Assembly: GCA_035711465.1 (NCBI GenBank)
Contig: DASTCC010000562.1
Location: 1 to 20,753, forward strand
DNA length: 20,753 nt
Direction of reading: 5' to 3'
From: DASTCC01 sp035711465
Lineage (GTDB): Bacteria > Acidobacteriota > Vicinamibacteria > Vicinamibacterales > SCN-69-37
Position numbers and translations under genes: made by a program. Below, one piece after another: positions 1 to 6,771 of the stretch (within the stretch, counting starts at the first letter, position 1; each line of letters begins with the position of its first letter). Under the pieces are notes generated by a model. The model saw only the letters and a list, made by a program, of their open reading frames with translations, did not search any database and had not been told where the DNA came from.

Positions 1-26
1 CGCGCGCGCGCGAGCGGGAAGGGCAG

Positions 27-743
27 TCATTCGCGACCTCCGGACTGGGGGGCGAGCCGATTGCCGACGGCAATCATCTCGCGGACGCTGAGGATTTCAG
101 GCAGCAGGCGGCCGGTGCCGGAAAGCGCGAGCGGCCCCAGCACGTTCGGCAGCCCGTTCTTCGGCTCGACGACGAAGATGATGCCGCGGCCGTCCTCGCG
201 CACCCAGCTGCTCCTGAACGCAGGACCGGACTGGCGGATCTGACCGCGTGACGGATCGGCGAGGTACGCGCGATCGCGATCGATGCCGCGAAGCACCGCG
301 AAGTGCTTGTAGCCGCGCGGCTCGATGAAGACGATCACTGGGCCGCCGAGCAACGACAGCTGCGCGGCCTCGAGGCGGAAGCCCTGCGCGTTGAAGCCGC
401 GCGCCTGCGCGACGCGCTGCAGATCGAGCAGCGAGAATCCCGTCCGCCGGCGCTCGGCCTTTTCGGCTTCCGAGGGCAAATCGAAGAGCTCTGCGAGGAT
501 CTGTCCTTCGCTGACGTCTTCGCCATACGCGAATCGCAGCAAGGTGGCCAGCGCCGCGGCGCCACATGAAAAATCGAAGCGCTGTTTGACGACGTGCTGA
601 TCGCGGAGCTCGCGCATCGAGCGCCCCGGCGCGTCGACACGGAGGCCGCCGCCGACGGCGATCTGCGCCAGCGTGGTCGTCGCAGACAGGACAATGACGA
701 CGGCGACGCCGCCGAGCCGTGGAGACACGCGTCGCGGCAGCAT
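27..743 (-). CDS. Exported C39-family (double-glycine-type) cysteine peptidase
   Basis: A 238-aa protein with an N-terminal Sec-type signal (basic MLPRRVSPR, then a hydrophobic stretch ending TTTLAQ near residue 27). The rest fits a stand-alone C39-type papain-like domain: a candidate oxyanion Gln54 lies six residues before Cys60 in FDFSCGAAALATLL, His147 is in GYKHFAVLRGID, and Asp163 is in YLADPSRG, the usual order and spacing. Most characterised C39 domains sit on ABC exporters and remove leader peptides after a double glycine. This one has no transporter and should act outside the cytoplasm. The start is uncertain: ATG at 743 gives a clean signal peptide but lies directly against a 13-bp hairpin and shows no Shine-Dalgarno. 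A GTG at 821 would add 26 residues and overlap the upstream gene. The upstream gene on the same strand encodes a small exported protein with a leader-like motif. Family call is confident; substrate is inference. Confidence 0.85.
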   Translation of the reverse strand: MLPRRVSPRLGGVAVVIVLSATTTLAQIAVGGGLRVDAPGRSMRELRDQHVVKQRFDFSCGAAALATLLRFAYGEDVSEGQILAELFDLPSEAEKAERRRTGFSLLDLQRVAQARGFNAQGFRLEAAQLSLLGGPVIVFIEPRGYKHFAVLRGIDRDRAYLADPSRGQIRQSGPAFRSSWVREDGRGIIFVVEPKNGLPNVLGPLALSGTGRLLPEILSVREMIAVGNRLAPQSGGRE

Positions 744-775
744 GATGCGGCGGGCGTTGGATCGCCCGCCGCATC
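744..775. repeat. Perfect 13-bp hairpin between the small exported protein and the C39 peptidase
   Basis: GATGCGGCGGGCG at 744-756 is an exact inverted repeat of 763-775, with a 6-nt loop. On the minus-strand transcript it lies 35 nt downstream of the small-protein stop and ends at the base before the peptidase ATG (741-743). There is no U-run after it, so it is not a classical intrinsic terminator. It could limit translation of the peptidase, protect the upstream message 3' end, or be a partial terminator setting a substrate-to-protease ratio. Confidence 0.8.
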
Positions 776-810
776 CCTTGTCTGTGGTCAGGCTTGCACT
801 TTCGGAGAAC

Positions 811-1224
811 TCAGCACCCACCGCCGGTGCCGCCGCTGGTCTGGCCGGGAATCGTCAGCGCGCCGCTCAGGAGCGCCGCGCCGCAAAGACCGCTGTAGCC
901 GGGCCCGGCAATCGGCAGCGCCTGGCCCTTGCCGAGGTTGTTCTCGGTGTGATTCACGAAGTGCCAACCGGTCGTCGGTTCGACGAGCGGATGTCCCTCG
1001 TTGGCAGATGGGGTCGTGAAGTGAATATGAAGCCCCTTCACCGTGCGAAGTTCGGCCTGTTCCATCGGCACGGCCGCAGCGCTTTTGAGCGCCGCCAACG
1101 TGCTGGCCTTCGCTGGTTTGACGTCCTTGGGAGCTTCGGACTGCGCGAACGCCGTCACCGTCCCGGCGGTGAACGCGATCGCGATGGCAGCGACGAACCC
1201 GGATACGAACTGACTCGCACGCAT
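811..1224 (-). CDS. Small exported protein with a double-glycine-leader-like motif and Gly-rich Cys-terminal tail
   Basis: A 137-aa protein of unrecognised family. The ATG at 1224 is chosen because AGGAGGT lies 4 nt upstream and a signal peptide follows directly (hydrophobic core residues 6-26, cleavage expected after TAFAQ, residue 28). Residues 54-65 read MEQAELRTVKGL. Numbered from a cut after Leu65 this places Met at -12, Glu at -8, Leu at -7, Val at -4 and Gly at -2, the pattern of class II bacteriocin/peptide leaders except that -1 is Leu instead of Gly, Ala or Ser. The remaining 72 residues hold several His (66, 68, 78, 88, 92), a Gly-rich stretch 107-136 and only two cysteines, Cys114 and the final residue Cys137. 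The next gene downstream on this strand is an exported C39 peptidase. The CDS is well supported; a role as peptidase substrate is inference. Confidence 0.8.
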   Translation of the reverse strand: MRASQFVSGFVAAIAIAFTAGTVTAFAQSEAPKDVKPAKASTLAALKSAAAVPMEQAELRTVKGLHIHFTTPSANEGHPLVEPTTGWHFVNHTENNLGKGQALPIAGPGYSGLCGAALLSGALTIPGQTSGGTGGGC

Positions 1225-1228
1225 CTGG

Positions 1229-1235
1229 ACCTCCT
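1229..1235 (-). promoter_or_regulatory. Shine-Dalgarno AGGAGGT fixing the start of the small exported protein
   Basis: A strong anti-16S match on the minus strand, 4 nt before the ATG at 1222-1224. It excludes the longer upstream reading, whose extra N-terminus is Arg/Pro/Gly-rich and does not look like protein. It is one of the few strong ribosome-binding sites among the minus-strand genes here. Confidence 0.8.
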
Positions 1236-1451
1236 CGGTCACAACGAAGGGGGACCGTGGCGCCAGTGCATCTGTCGCGCCAGGTCCCCCCGGGAGCCTG
1301 GATGGGCCAGCGCGGGCGCGGACTACCCGCGTCGCGCCCGGGCGTGACAATAGTCAGCTCCCCGTGAGTATTTCGATACGGGCGGAGAATCACTCCGAAG
1401 CTGCCCTGGCATCTGAAGGAAACGACACCGGCGACGCTTCCGAACGCCGCT
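1236..1451. other. Intergenic region between cyclophilin and small exported protein
   Basis: No convincing gene. Two weak structures are visible: CCAGG/CCTGG arms with inner CCC/GGG at 1280-1301, and a short stem with arms CCCG/CGGG and a TTCG loop at 1361-1382, about 70 nt past the cyclophilin stop. A minus-strand TTGTCA (1345-1350) sits 17 bp from a poor GGTAGT hexamer and could be part of the promoter of the small exported gene. None of these is strong enough to name individually. Confidence 0.4.
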
Positions 1452-2057
1452 TCAGGGCTTGATCGTTACGGTTTTGATCACCTGGGGCGTCGTCGGCCGG
1501 CTCATGTTGCCGTCGTCGCCGAGCGCGGTCGACGTCGTCGCGATGGCGTCGACGACGTCCATGCCCCGGATCACGTGCGCGAAGATGACGTACTTCGGCG
1601 GCAGCGGATAGTCCTGATGCAGGATGAAAAACTGGCTGCCGTTGGTGTTCGGCCCGCTGTTGGCCATGGCGACCAGGCTGCGCCGGTAGCCCTCGCGGTA
1701 GAGGGGCGAATTCGGATCGATCTCGTCCTCGAAGGGCTGGCCCCAGGCGCTCTGGCCGCCAGTGCCGTCGCCCGACGGATCGCCGCCCTGGATCATGAAG
1801 CCGCGGACGATGCGATGGAAGGTGAGGTTGTCGTAGTAGCCGTGCTCGGCCAGGAGACGGAAGTTCTCGACGGCCCGCGGCGCCTCGTTGGCGAAGAACT
1901 CGATCTCGATCGGCCCTTTCGCGGTGTCGATGACCGCGTGCATGCCGCCGGAGCTCTTGGCTCCGGGCGGGACTTTGGGGTTGGCGTCCGAGTCAGGGGA
2001 GCAGGCGGACAACACGACGGACGCCACAACGCACAAGGCCAGCGAACGGAACGACAT
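1452..2057 (-). CDS. Lipoprotein peptidyl-prolyl cis-trans isomerase (cyclophilin)
   Basis: A 201-aa cyclophilin that catalyses proline cis-trans isomerisation during folding of exported proteins. A short hydrophobic N-terminus ends in the lipobox LSAC with Cys19, so the enzyme should be lipid-anchored outside the cytoplasm. The cyclophilin domain covers about residues 40-200. The core motif FHRIVRGFMIQGGDP (80-94) holds the catalytic Arg82 and Gln90, and NGSQFFI (139-145) supplies the substrate-groove Gln and Phe. Length and motifs match the compact bacterial PpiA/PpiB type. The ATG at 2055-2057 gives the full lipoprotein signal but has no evident Shine-Dalgarno. It stands alone, with 227 bp to the next gene on the strand. 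Family assignment is near certain; the exact orthologue is not, so no symbol is given. Confidence 0.95.
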   Translation of the reverse strand: MSFRSLALCVVASVVLSACSPDSDANPKVPPGAKSSGGMHAVIDTAKGPIEIEFFANEAPRAVENFRLLAEHGYYDNLTFHRIVRGFMIQGGDPSGDGTGGQSAWGQPFEDEIDPNSPLYREGYRRSLVAMANSGPNTNGSQFFILHQDYPLPPKYVIFAHVIRGMDVVDAIATTSTALGDDGNMSRPTTPQVIKTVTIKP

Positions 2058-2094
2058 GCGAACGATGTTAACAGGATGGGCTCGCAGGGTCTCG

Positions 2095-2318
2095 TGGGGT
2101 CAGATCTTGAATTGCAGCATTAGGTGCCAGACCTTGAATCTCTTCTTCCACAGAAACCCAACGTTTGATGCCAGACCGTGAGTACTTTCCACAGGGGCGT
2201 TCCAGCCGCTGGAACCCTCCTGTGGAAACCTTCAAAGGTCAGGCACCAAACGTTGAAGCTCTACGGGAAAGAGATTCAAGGTCTGGCACCAAATGCTGCA
2301 ATTCAAGATCTGACCCCA
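2095..2318. repeat. 224-bp nested palindrome (REP/MITE-like element)
   Basis: Three concentric inverted repeats. The outer 50-nt arms (2095-2144 and 2269-2318) match at 49 of 50 positions. The middle 19-nt arms (2159-2177 and 2237-2255) match at 17 of 19. The inner 20-nt arms (2186-2205 and 2209-2228) match at 18 of 20 around a 3-nt loop. The motif GGTGCC[A/T]GACC occurs at 2123-2133 and, inverted, at 2237-2247 and 2280-2290, with a one-base variant at 2167-2177. Its base composition is clearly more AT-rich than the neighbours and no coding frame fits it. It resembles REP doublets or small non-autonomous elements mobilised by RAYT/IS200-type transposases; that identity is inferred, and no transposase is in the window. 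As RNA it would fold into one long hairpin and could act as a transcription barrier. Confidence 0.85.
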
Positions 2319-2329
2319 TGGAACAAGCC

Positions 2330-2365
2330 GTAGACCGTCTACGTCCAAGGCCGTAGACGGTCTAC
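2330..2365. promoter_or_regulatory. Paired 13-nt palindromes ahead of permease 1 (operator or stem-loop)
   Basis: GTAGAC-C-GTCTAC at 2330-2342 and GTAGAC-G-GTCTAC at 2353-2365 are near-identical odd palindromes whose centres are 23 bp apart, about two helical turns. Together they also form a 14-bp stem with an 8-nt loop (2330-2343/2352-2365). They end 6 nt before the permease Shine-Dalgarno. The arrangement suits a dimeric repressor bound twice on one DNA face, or an RNA hairpin controlling ribosome access. The sequence differs from the palindromes at the PadR promoter in this window, so the regulator is probably different. Confidence 0.6.
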
Positions 2366-2371
2366 TACCGC

Positions 2372-2378
2372 GGAGGAG
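2372..2378 (+). promoter_or_regulatory. Shine-Dalgarno GGAGGAG of permease 1
   Basis: A strong ribosome-binding site 6 nt before the ATG at 2385, directly downstream of the paired palindromes. It fixes the start of the permease and places the possible stem-loop within range of the initiating ribosome. Confidence 0.8.
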
Positions 2379-2384
2379 CAGCCC

Positions 2385-5033
2385 ATGGGGCGGCCACAGG
2401 ATCGGGAGCTCGACGACGAGATACGCGCCCACCTCGCGATCGACATCCGGGAACGGATTGAGCGCGGCGAGGACCCTGACGCCGCTCGGGCCGCCGCCTA
2501 CCGCGAGTTCGGCTACATCCCACAAGTCCACGAGTCGATGCGCCGCGTCTGGTACGGCCGCGCCTTCGACGCCGCGGCCGCGCTGGCGCGCGAGATGCGC
2601 ATCGGCCTGCGATCGCTGATGCGCACCAAGGGCCTCGCCGCGACGGTCGTGATCACGCTCGCCCTCGGCATCGGCGCCAACGCCGCCATCTTCAGCGTCG
2701 TCCGCGGCGTGCTGCTGCGGCCGCTCGTGAATCGCGACGAGGATCGGCTGGTCTATGTCCGCCAGACCGCGCCGGGCATCGGCGCGGACAACCTCACGTT
2801 CTCAGTGCCGGAGATCGACGACCTCAAGTCGCGCGTTACGAGCATCGGCGCCTTCGGCGACTTCTCCGTGATCGAGTTCGTCATGGCCGGGCTCAGCCGC
2901 GAGCCCCGCACCGTACGAGCCGGCGTGGTCAGCGGATCGTTCTTCGAGGTCATGGGTCTCCGGCCGGTGCTCGGCCGATTACTCAACGCGGACGACGACG
3001 GGCCGAAGGCCGCGGGCGCCGTCGTCCTGACCTACCGGTTCTGGGCGTCGTCCTTCAACCGCGATCCGTCGGTGATCGGCAGGACCCTCACGCTCGCCAC
3101 CCGCGCCGCCACGGTCGTCGGCGTGCTCGAGCCGTCGGTGCCGTATCCGTCGGACACCGAGATCATCGCCAACATCGTGACCAGCGAGCACCACATGGAG
3201 GCGACGATGCAGACCAACCGGTCGCATCGGATGACCGAGCTCTTCGGCCGGCTGGCGCCGGGCACGACGCTCGAGGCGGCGCGCGCGGAGCTGGTCGGCG
3301 CCCACGCGGCGATGGTGGCCGAGCATCCCGAGACGTATGTCGGCCAGGCGGCGGTGCAGCTGACGGTCGCCAGGCTTCGCGATCAGATCGTCGCGCCTGC
3401 ACGGACGGTGCTGATTGTGCTGCTGGCGTCCGCGGCGATCGTGTTCCTGATCGCGTGCTCGAACGTCGCCAATCTGATCCTCGCGCGATCGGTCCGGCGC
3501 GAAGGCGAGCTGGCCGTGCGGGCGGCGCTCGGCGCGAGCCGTGGGGCGCTGAGGCGGACGCTGCTCGCCGAGAGTCTGGTCTTGTGCGGCGCGGGCGCGG
3601 CGCTCGGCGTGCTGATGGCGCGTCCGTTCGTGAGCGTCGTCGCCGGCTTCGCGGCGCAGTTCTCGGTGCGCGCGCTCGACCTCGCGGTGGACGCGAGCTT
3701 GCTCTGGGTCGGCGCCATCCTGGCGATGACCGCCGCGGTGCTGCTCGCCTACATCCCGCGGCTGCCGTCGGCGCACGCGCCTTCCGGCCTCGGCCTTTCG
3801 AGCAGCGGAATCCGGATGACCCCGTCGACGAATCGCCGGCTCCGCCTCTTCGCGACGACGCAGATCGCGTTCTCGTTCGTCCTGCTCGCCGGCGCGGCGA
3901 CGCTGGTCGCGTCGCTGATCGCGATTCACGGCATCGACACCGGCTACAACATGCGTCAAGTGGTCGTCTTCGACGTGCCGCCGCCGTCTCTCAGCAACGC
4001 ACGCGTCGATGGCTACCGGGAAGTCGCCGAGCGGATCAGCGCGTTGCCAGGGGTGCGCGGCGTCGCCCTCGGCGGTGTCGTGCCGTGGCGCAGCGACGAG
4101 AACAGGCTTCAGCCGTTCCAGTTCTCGGTGGAGGGCTACACGCCTCCCGACGGCGAGCAGCTGCCTCATGCGCGGATGCGCTACGTCAGCATGACGTTCT
4201 TTTCCGTGCTCGGCGTGCCGCTCGTCGCCGGGCGCGCCTTCACCGACCACGATCGCCGGGTCGCCACCGATCCGCGCGAGCCGGTGGTGATCGTCAGTCA
4301 GACACTGGCACAGCGGCTGTTCCCGAACGGCGACGCGCTCAATCGCCGGTTCCGCTGGACCGATCCGGTGCTCAACATGCGGTCACCGCAGCCGTACCGG
4401 CGCATCGTCGGCATCGTCGCGGACGTCGACGACGAAAGCGTCGTGCCCGGTCCTGTGATGGCGGCGTACCTGCCGGGGTTCGAGTTCGGATCGCTGACCG
4501 GACGGTTGTTCGTGCACGCCGACGGCGATCCGGTTCTGCTCGTCCCCGAAGTGACGAGGATCGTCCACGAGATCGTCCCGGACCAGCCGGTCGAAAATCC
4601 GGCGACGCTCGAAGCGGTGCGCGCGCAAGTCCTGGCGCCGGAGCGTTTGAACGCGTTCGTGCTGGCCGGCTTCGCCGGGGTGGCGATGCTGATCGCGGTC
4701 GTCGGCGTCGCCGGCGTCCTGGCGTTTTCGGTGAGCGCGCGGCTGCGCGAGTTCGGCGTTCGGCTGGCGATCGGATCGTCGCCGCGGCGGGTGATGGGCC
4801 GCGTGCTCTACGAAGGCGCGAGCATCGTCGCCGTCGGCATCGCCGCGGGAGCGCTGGGCGCGTTCGTCTTCAGGCGCCTCGCGGCCGGCATCATCGGTCC
4901 GGTCGAGCTGCCGGGGATGTCGCCGCTCGCCGGCGCGGCCGCGATCATGGTCGCGGCCACGATTGGCGCGGCGCTGATGCCGGCGTTCCGCGCGGCTCGG
5001 GTGGACGTGCTGCAGGCGCTCCGGGCGGATTAA
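2385..5033 (+). CDS. ADOP-type ABC transporter permease (MacB/FtsX family), copy 1
   Basis: An 882-aa integral membrane protein with no ATPase domain. Residues 1-75 form the charged helical module typical of acidobacterial ADOP permeases (ELDDEIRAHLA and AYREFGY). A first membrane helix lies at about 88-110 (VITLALGIGANAAIFSVV), then a large extracytoplasmic MacB_PCD-like domain. The first FtsX core is at about 338-420 (VFLIACSNVANLILAR, then LAVRAALGASR), followed by a second periplasmic domain and a second FtsX core at about 756-880 (FGVRLAIGSSPRRV). MacB-type complexes couple cytoplasmic ATP hydrolysis to periplasmic work such as efflux or lipoprotein handling. The partner ATPase is not in the window and the substrate is unknown. 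The start is fixed by GGAGGAG. It shares domain order with the copy at 13935-16673 but is clearly diverged from it. Confidence 0.93.
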   Translation: MGRPQDRELDDEIRAHLAIDIRERIERGEDPDAARAAAYREFGYIPQVHESMRRVWYGRAFDAAAALAREMRIGLRSLMRTKGLAATVVITLALGIGANAAIFSVVRGVLLRPLVNRDEDRLVYVRQTAPGIGADNLTFSVPEIDDLKSRVTSIGAFGDFSVIEFVMAGLSREPRTVRAGVVSGSFFEVMGLRPVLGRLLNADDDGPKAAGAVVLTYRFWASSFNRDPSVIGRTLTLATRAATVVGVLEPSVPYPSDTEIIANIVTSEHHMEATMQTNRSHRMTELFGRLAPGTTLEAARAELVGAHAAMVAEHPETYVGQAAVQLTVARLRDQIVAPARTVLIVLLASAAIVFLIACSNVANLILARSVRREGELAVRAALGASRGALRRTLLAESLVLCGAGAALGVLMARPFVSVVAGFAAQFSVRALDLAVDASLLWVGAILAMTAAVLLAYIPRLPSAHAPSGLGLSSSGIRMTPSTNRRLRLFATTQIAFSFVLLAGAATLVASLIAIHGIDTGYNMRQVVVFDVPPPSLSNARVDGYREVAERISALPGVRGVALGGVVPWRSDENRLQPFQFSVEGYTPPDGEQLPHARMRYVSMTFFSVLGVPLVAGRAFTDHDRRVATDPREPVVIVSQTLAQRLFPNGDALNRRFRWTDPVLNMRSPQPYRRIVGIVADVDDESVVPGPVMAAYLPGFEFGSLTGRLFVHADGDPVLLVPEVTRIVHEIVPDQPVENPATLEAVRAQVLAPERLNAFVLAGFAGVAMLIAVVGVAGVLAFSVSARLREFGVRLAIGSSPRRVMGRVLYEGASIVAVGIAAGALGAFVFRRLAAGIIGPVELPGMSPLAGAAAIMVAATIGAALMPAFRAARVDVLQALRAD

Positions 5034-5107
5034 GTGCATTTCAACATGCTGCGCCGCACCGGCACCACGTTCTGCAAACCCCAAGCCGCGCGGCTATCCT
5101 TTCGAGC

Positions 5108-5218
5108 ATGCTCTCGCGTTTCAAGCCCGACACCGAGTTCGCCACGCCCGAGAACTGTTTCATCACCGAGGTTCACACCCGCGCGGCCGACGTCTACGTC
5201 GACCTCGACAGGGGTTAG
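5108..5218 (+). pseudogene. Truncated cupin-like ORF (36 aa) ahead of the transhydrogenase
   Basis: The frame encodes MLSRFKPDTEFATPENCF and 18 more residues. The first 25 or so resemble, from memory, the N-terminus of small single-domain cupins, which commonly begin with a similar F-x-P-D-x-E-F-x-T-P-E-x-C-x-I-T-E pattern. The expected beta-barrel and metal-binding His/Glu motifs are absent because the frame stops after DLDRG. The stop TAG (5216-5218) overlaps the AGGAG ribosome-binding site of the next gene. Either it is the stub of a deleted cupin gene or a short leader ORF coupled to the transhydrogenase. The remnant reading is preferred, with moderate confidence. Confidence 0.45.
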
Positions 5219-5227
5219 GAGCGGGCG

Positions 5228-6616
5228 ATGTCCGACGCGAGATTCGACCTCATCGTCATCGGCTCCGGGCCGGCGGGTGAGAAGGCCGCGGCGCAGGCGG
5301 CGTACTTCGGCAAGAAAGTCGCGGTCATCGAAGCGGAGCCCGAGCCGGGCGGCGCCGCGGTGCATACCGGGACGCTCCCGAGCAAGACGCTGCGCGAGAC
5401 GGCGCTCTACCTGTCGGGTCACCGCAGCCGTCAGCTCTACGGCGTCGCTGTCGAGCTGGCGCCGGATGCGACCGTCCGGCGTCTGATCGAGCGCAAGAAC
5501 GCGATCGCCGCCAGCGCCTCGGCGTCGATTCGCCACAACCTCGCGCGCCACGGCGTCGTCTACGTCCGCGGCCGCGGCAGCTTCGAAGACGATCACACGG
5601 TCGTTGTCGACGGCTCGAGCGGCGGCCGGTTCTACGGCGACCACATCCTGATCGCCACGGGCTCGCGGCCGTTTCGGCCGGCGGACATCGATTTCGAGGA
5701 CGCCGCGATCTCGGACAGCGATCAGATCCTGTCGCTGGCGCAGCTGCCGCGCGATCTGACGATTCTCGGCGGCGGCGTCATCGGCTGCGAGTACGCGTGC
5801 ATGTTCGCGGCGCTCGGCGTGGCGGTGACGCTGGTCGATGCGCGGCCCGAGATCCTGCCGTTCCTGGACGCCGAGCTGATCGCGCGGCTGCGCCAGGCGA
5901 TGGGCGCGCTTGGCGTGCGCCTGGTGCAGAACGTCCGCTGGAGGCGCGTCGCGCGCGAAGGCGCGGCGATCGTCACCTCGCTCGGCAACGGCGAGCGTCT
6001 GGCGACGGAGCAGCTCTTGTTCACCGCCGGGCGCGTCGGCAATACCGAGGGACTTGGCCTCGATCGGATCGGCGTCACGCCGAACACGCGCGGCTACCTG
6101 GACGTCGACGCGTCGTACCGGACGTCGGTCGCGCACGTGCTCGCGGCCGGCGACGTCATCGGGTTCCCGGCGCTGGCCTCGGTCTCGATGGAGCAGGGCC
6201 GCGTCGCGATCTGCCGCGCCTTCGGCTTCGAGTACAAGACGGCGGTGGCGGCGATCATGCCGTACGGCATCTACACGATCCCTGAAGTCAGCGCCGTCGG
6301 CGAGACCGTGGAGAGCGCGCGCGAGAAGGGGATCGACGTCGTCGTCGGCCGCGCCAACTACCGCAACAACGCACGCGGCCAGATCACCGGCGACCTCGAG
6401 GGACTGACCAAGCTCGTCGTCGAGCGGGCGACGAGAAGAGTGCTCGGCGTGCACGCGATCGGCGAGCGCGCGACGGAGCTCGTCCATATCGGGCAGACGG
6501 CGATCCATCTCGACGGCACCGTCGATCTGTTCATCGACATGGTGTTCAACTACCCGACGCTGGCGGAGAGCTACAAGTACGCCGCCTACGAATGCCTGGC
6601 GGCGTTGCGGGAATGA
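5228..6616 (+). CDS. sthA: Si-specific soluble NAD(P)+ transhydrogenase, SthA-like flavoprotein
   Basis: A 462-aa FAD/NAD(P) oxidoreductase of the dihydrolipoamide dehydrogenase superfamily. SthA enzymes move hydride between NADPH and NAD+ in the cytoplasm to balance the two pools. FAD site: LIVIGSGPAGEKAA (8-21). NAD(P) site: LGGGVIGCEYA (180-190). Second FAD contact: AAGDVIG (306-312). The dimerisation domain runs from about 346 to the end (YGIYTIPEVSAVG). The redox-cysteine region reads GGAAVHTGTLPSK (41-53): both positions that form the disulfide in Lpd or mercuric reductase are replaced (Ala44, Thr49), and the C-terminal active-site His is replaced in NYPTLAESYK. This excludes a disulfide reductase and fits SthA, although E. 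coli SthA keeps one of the cysteines. AGGAG lies 6 nt before the ATG. The 3' end is duplicated at 9948-9999. Confidence 0.82.
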   Translation: MSDARFDLIVIGSGPAGEKAAAQAAYFGKKVAVIEAEPEPGGAAVHTGTLPSKTLRETALYLSGHRSRQLYGVAVELAPDATVRRLIERKNAIAASASASIRHNLARHGVVYVRGRGSFEDDHTVVVDGSSGGRFYGDHILIATGSRPFRPADIDFEDAAISDSDQILSLAQLPRDLTILGGGVIGCEYACMFAALGVAVTLVDARPEILPFLDAELIARLRQAMGALGVRLVQNVRWRRVAREGAAIVTSLGNGERLATEQLLFTAGRVGNTEGLGLDRIGVTPNTRGYLDVDASYRTSVAHVLAAGDVIGFPALASVSMEQGRVAICRAFGFEYKTAVAAIMPYGIYTIPEVSAVGETVESAREKGIDVVVGRANYRNNARGQITGDLEGLTKLVVERATRRVLGVHAIGERATELVHIGQTAIHLDGTVDLFIDMVFNYPTLAESYKYAAYECLAALRE

Positions 6617-6771
6617 CCACCTGAACCCTATTCCGCGCGCAACACCTCGCCGTCGAGAATGGCGTCCGCTTCAGGTGGCGGAAGCCCAGACGCACGTCGG
6701 CGACGAGCGCGTCGAGCATCAAGGTGCGGAGCGCGGATTTGCGAACGGTCGGCCGTCGGCAGCCTCGGGAC
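6617..6771. other. Convergent intergenic region between transhydrogenase and kinase fusion
   Basis: This 155-bp gap separates two convergent genes. A 9-bp inverted repeat, CCACCTGAA (6617-6625) and TTCAGGTGG (6670-6678), has a 44-nt spacer, and its left arm starts one base after the transhydrogenase stop. It could be a weak bidirectional terminator, but the spacer is long and there is no T-run. No supported gene was found. Confidence 0.35.

Noticed and set aside
1..26. Alternating CG run at the window edge as a possible Z-DNA or structural element
   Set aside because: Only 12 nt, cut by the window boundary and unremarkable in DNA of this composition.
1361..1382. Short TTCG-loop stem as terminator of the cyclophilin gene
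   Set aside because: The stem is broken by a bulge, is about 70 nt past the stop and has no T-run; it is noted only in the intergenic entry.
2979..4250. Long open frame on the minus strand (423 codons) across permease 1
   Set aside because: Antisense shadow of a strongly conserved permease. Its translation is dominated by Arg, Asp, Glu, Gly and His and shows no domain.
3455..5218. Long plus-strand frame (587 codons) overlapping permease 1
   Set aside because: Alternative-frame shadow rich in Arg and Ala; the true frame carries FtsX and MacB motifs over the same bases.
5030..6508. Minus-strand frame of 492 codons opposite the transhydrogenase
   Set aside because: Typical high-GC antisense reading with Arg/Asp/Ala bias; the plus frame has complete FAD and NAD motifs.
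6628..6720. Minus-strand string EADAILDGEVLRAE-stop, and in another frame MLDALVADVRLGFRHLKR, in the gap after the transhydrogenase
   Set aside because: Each looks protein-like for only 15-20 residues, the two are in conflicting frames, and no start or domain could be supported.
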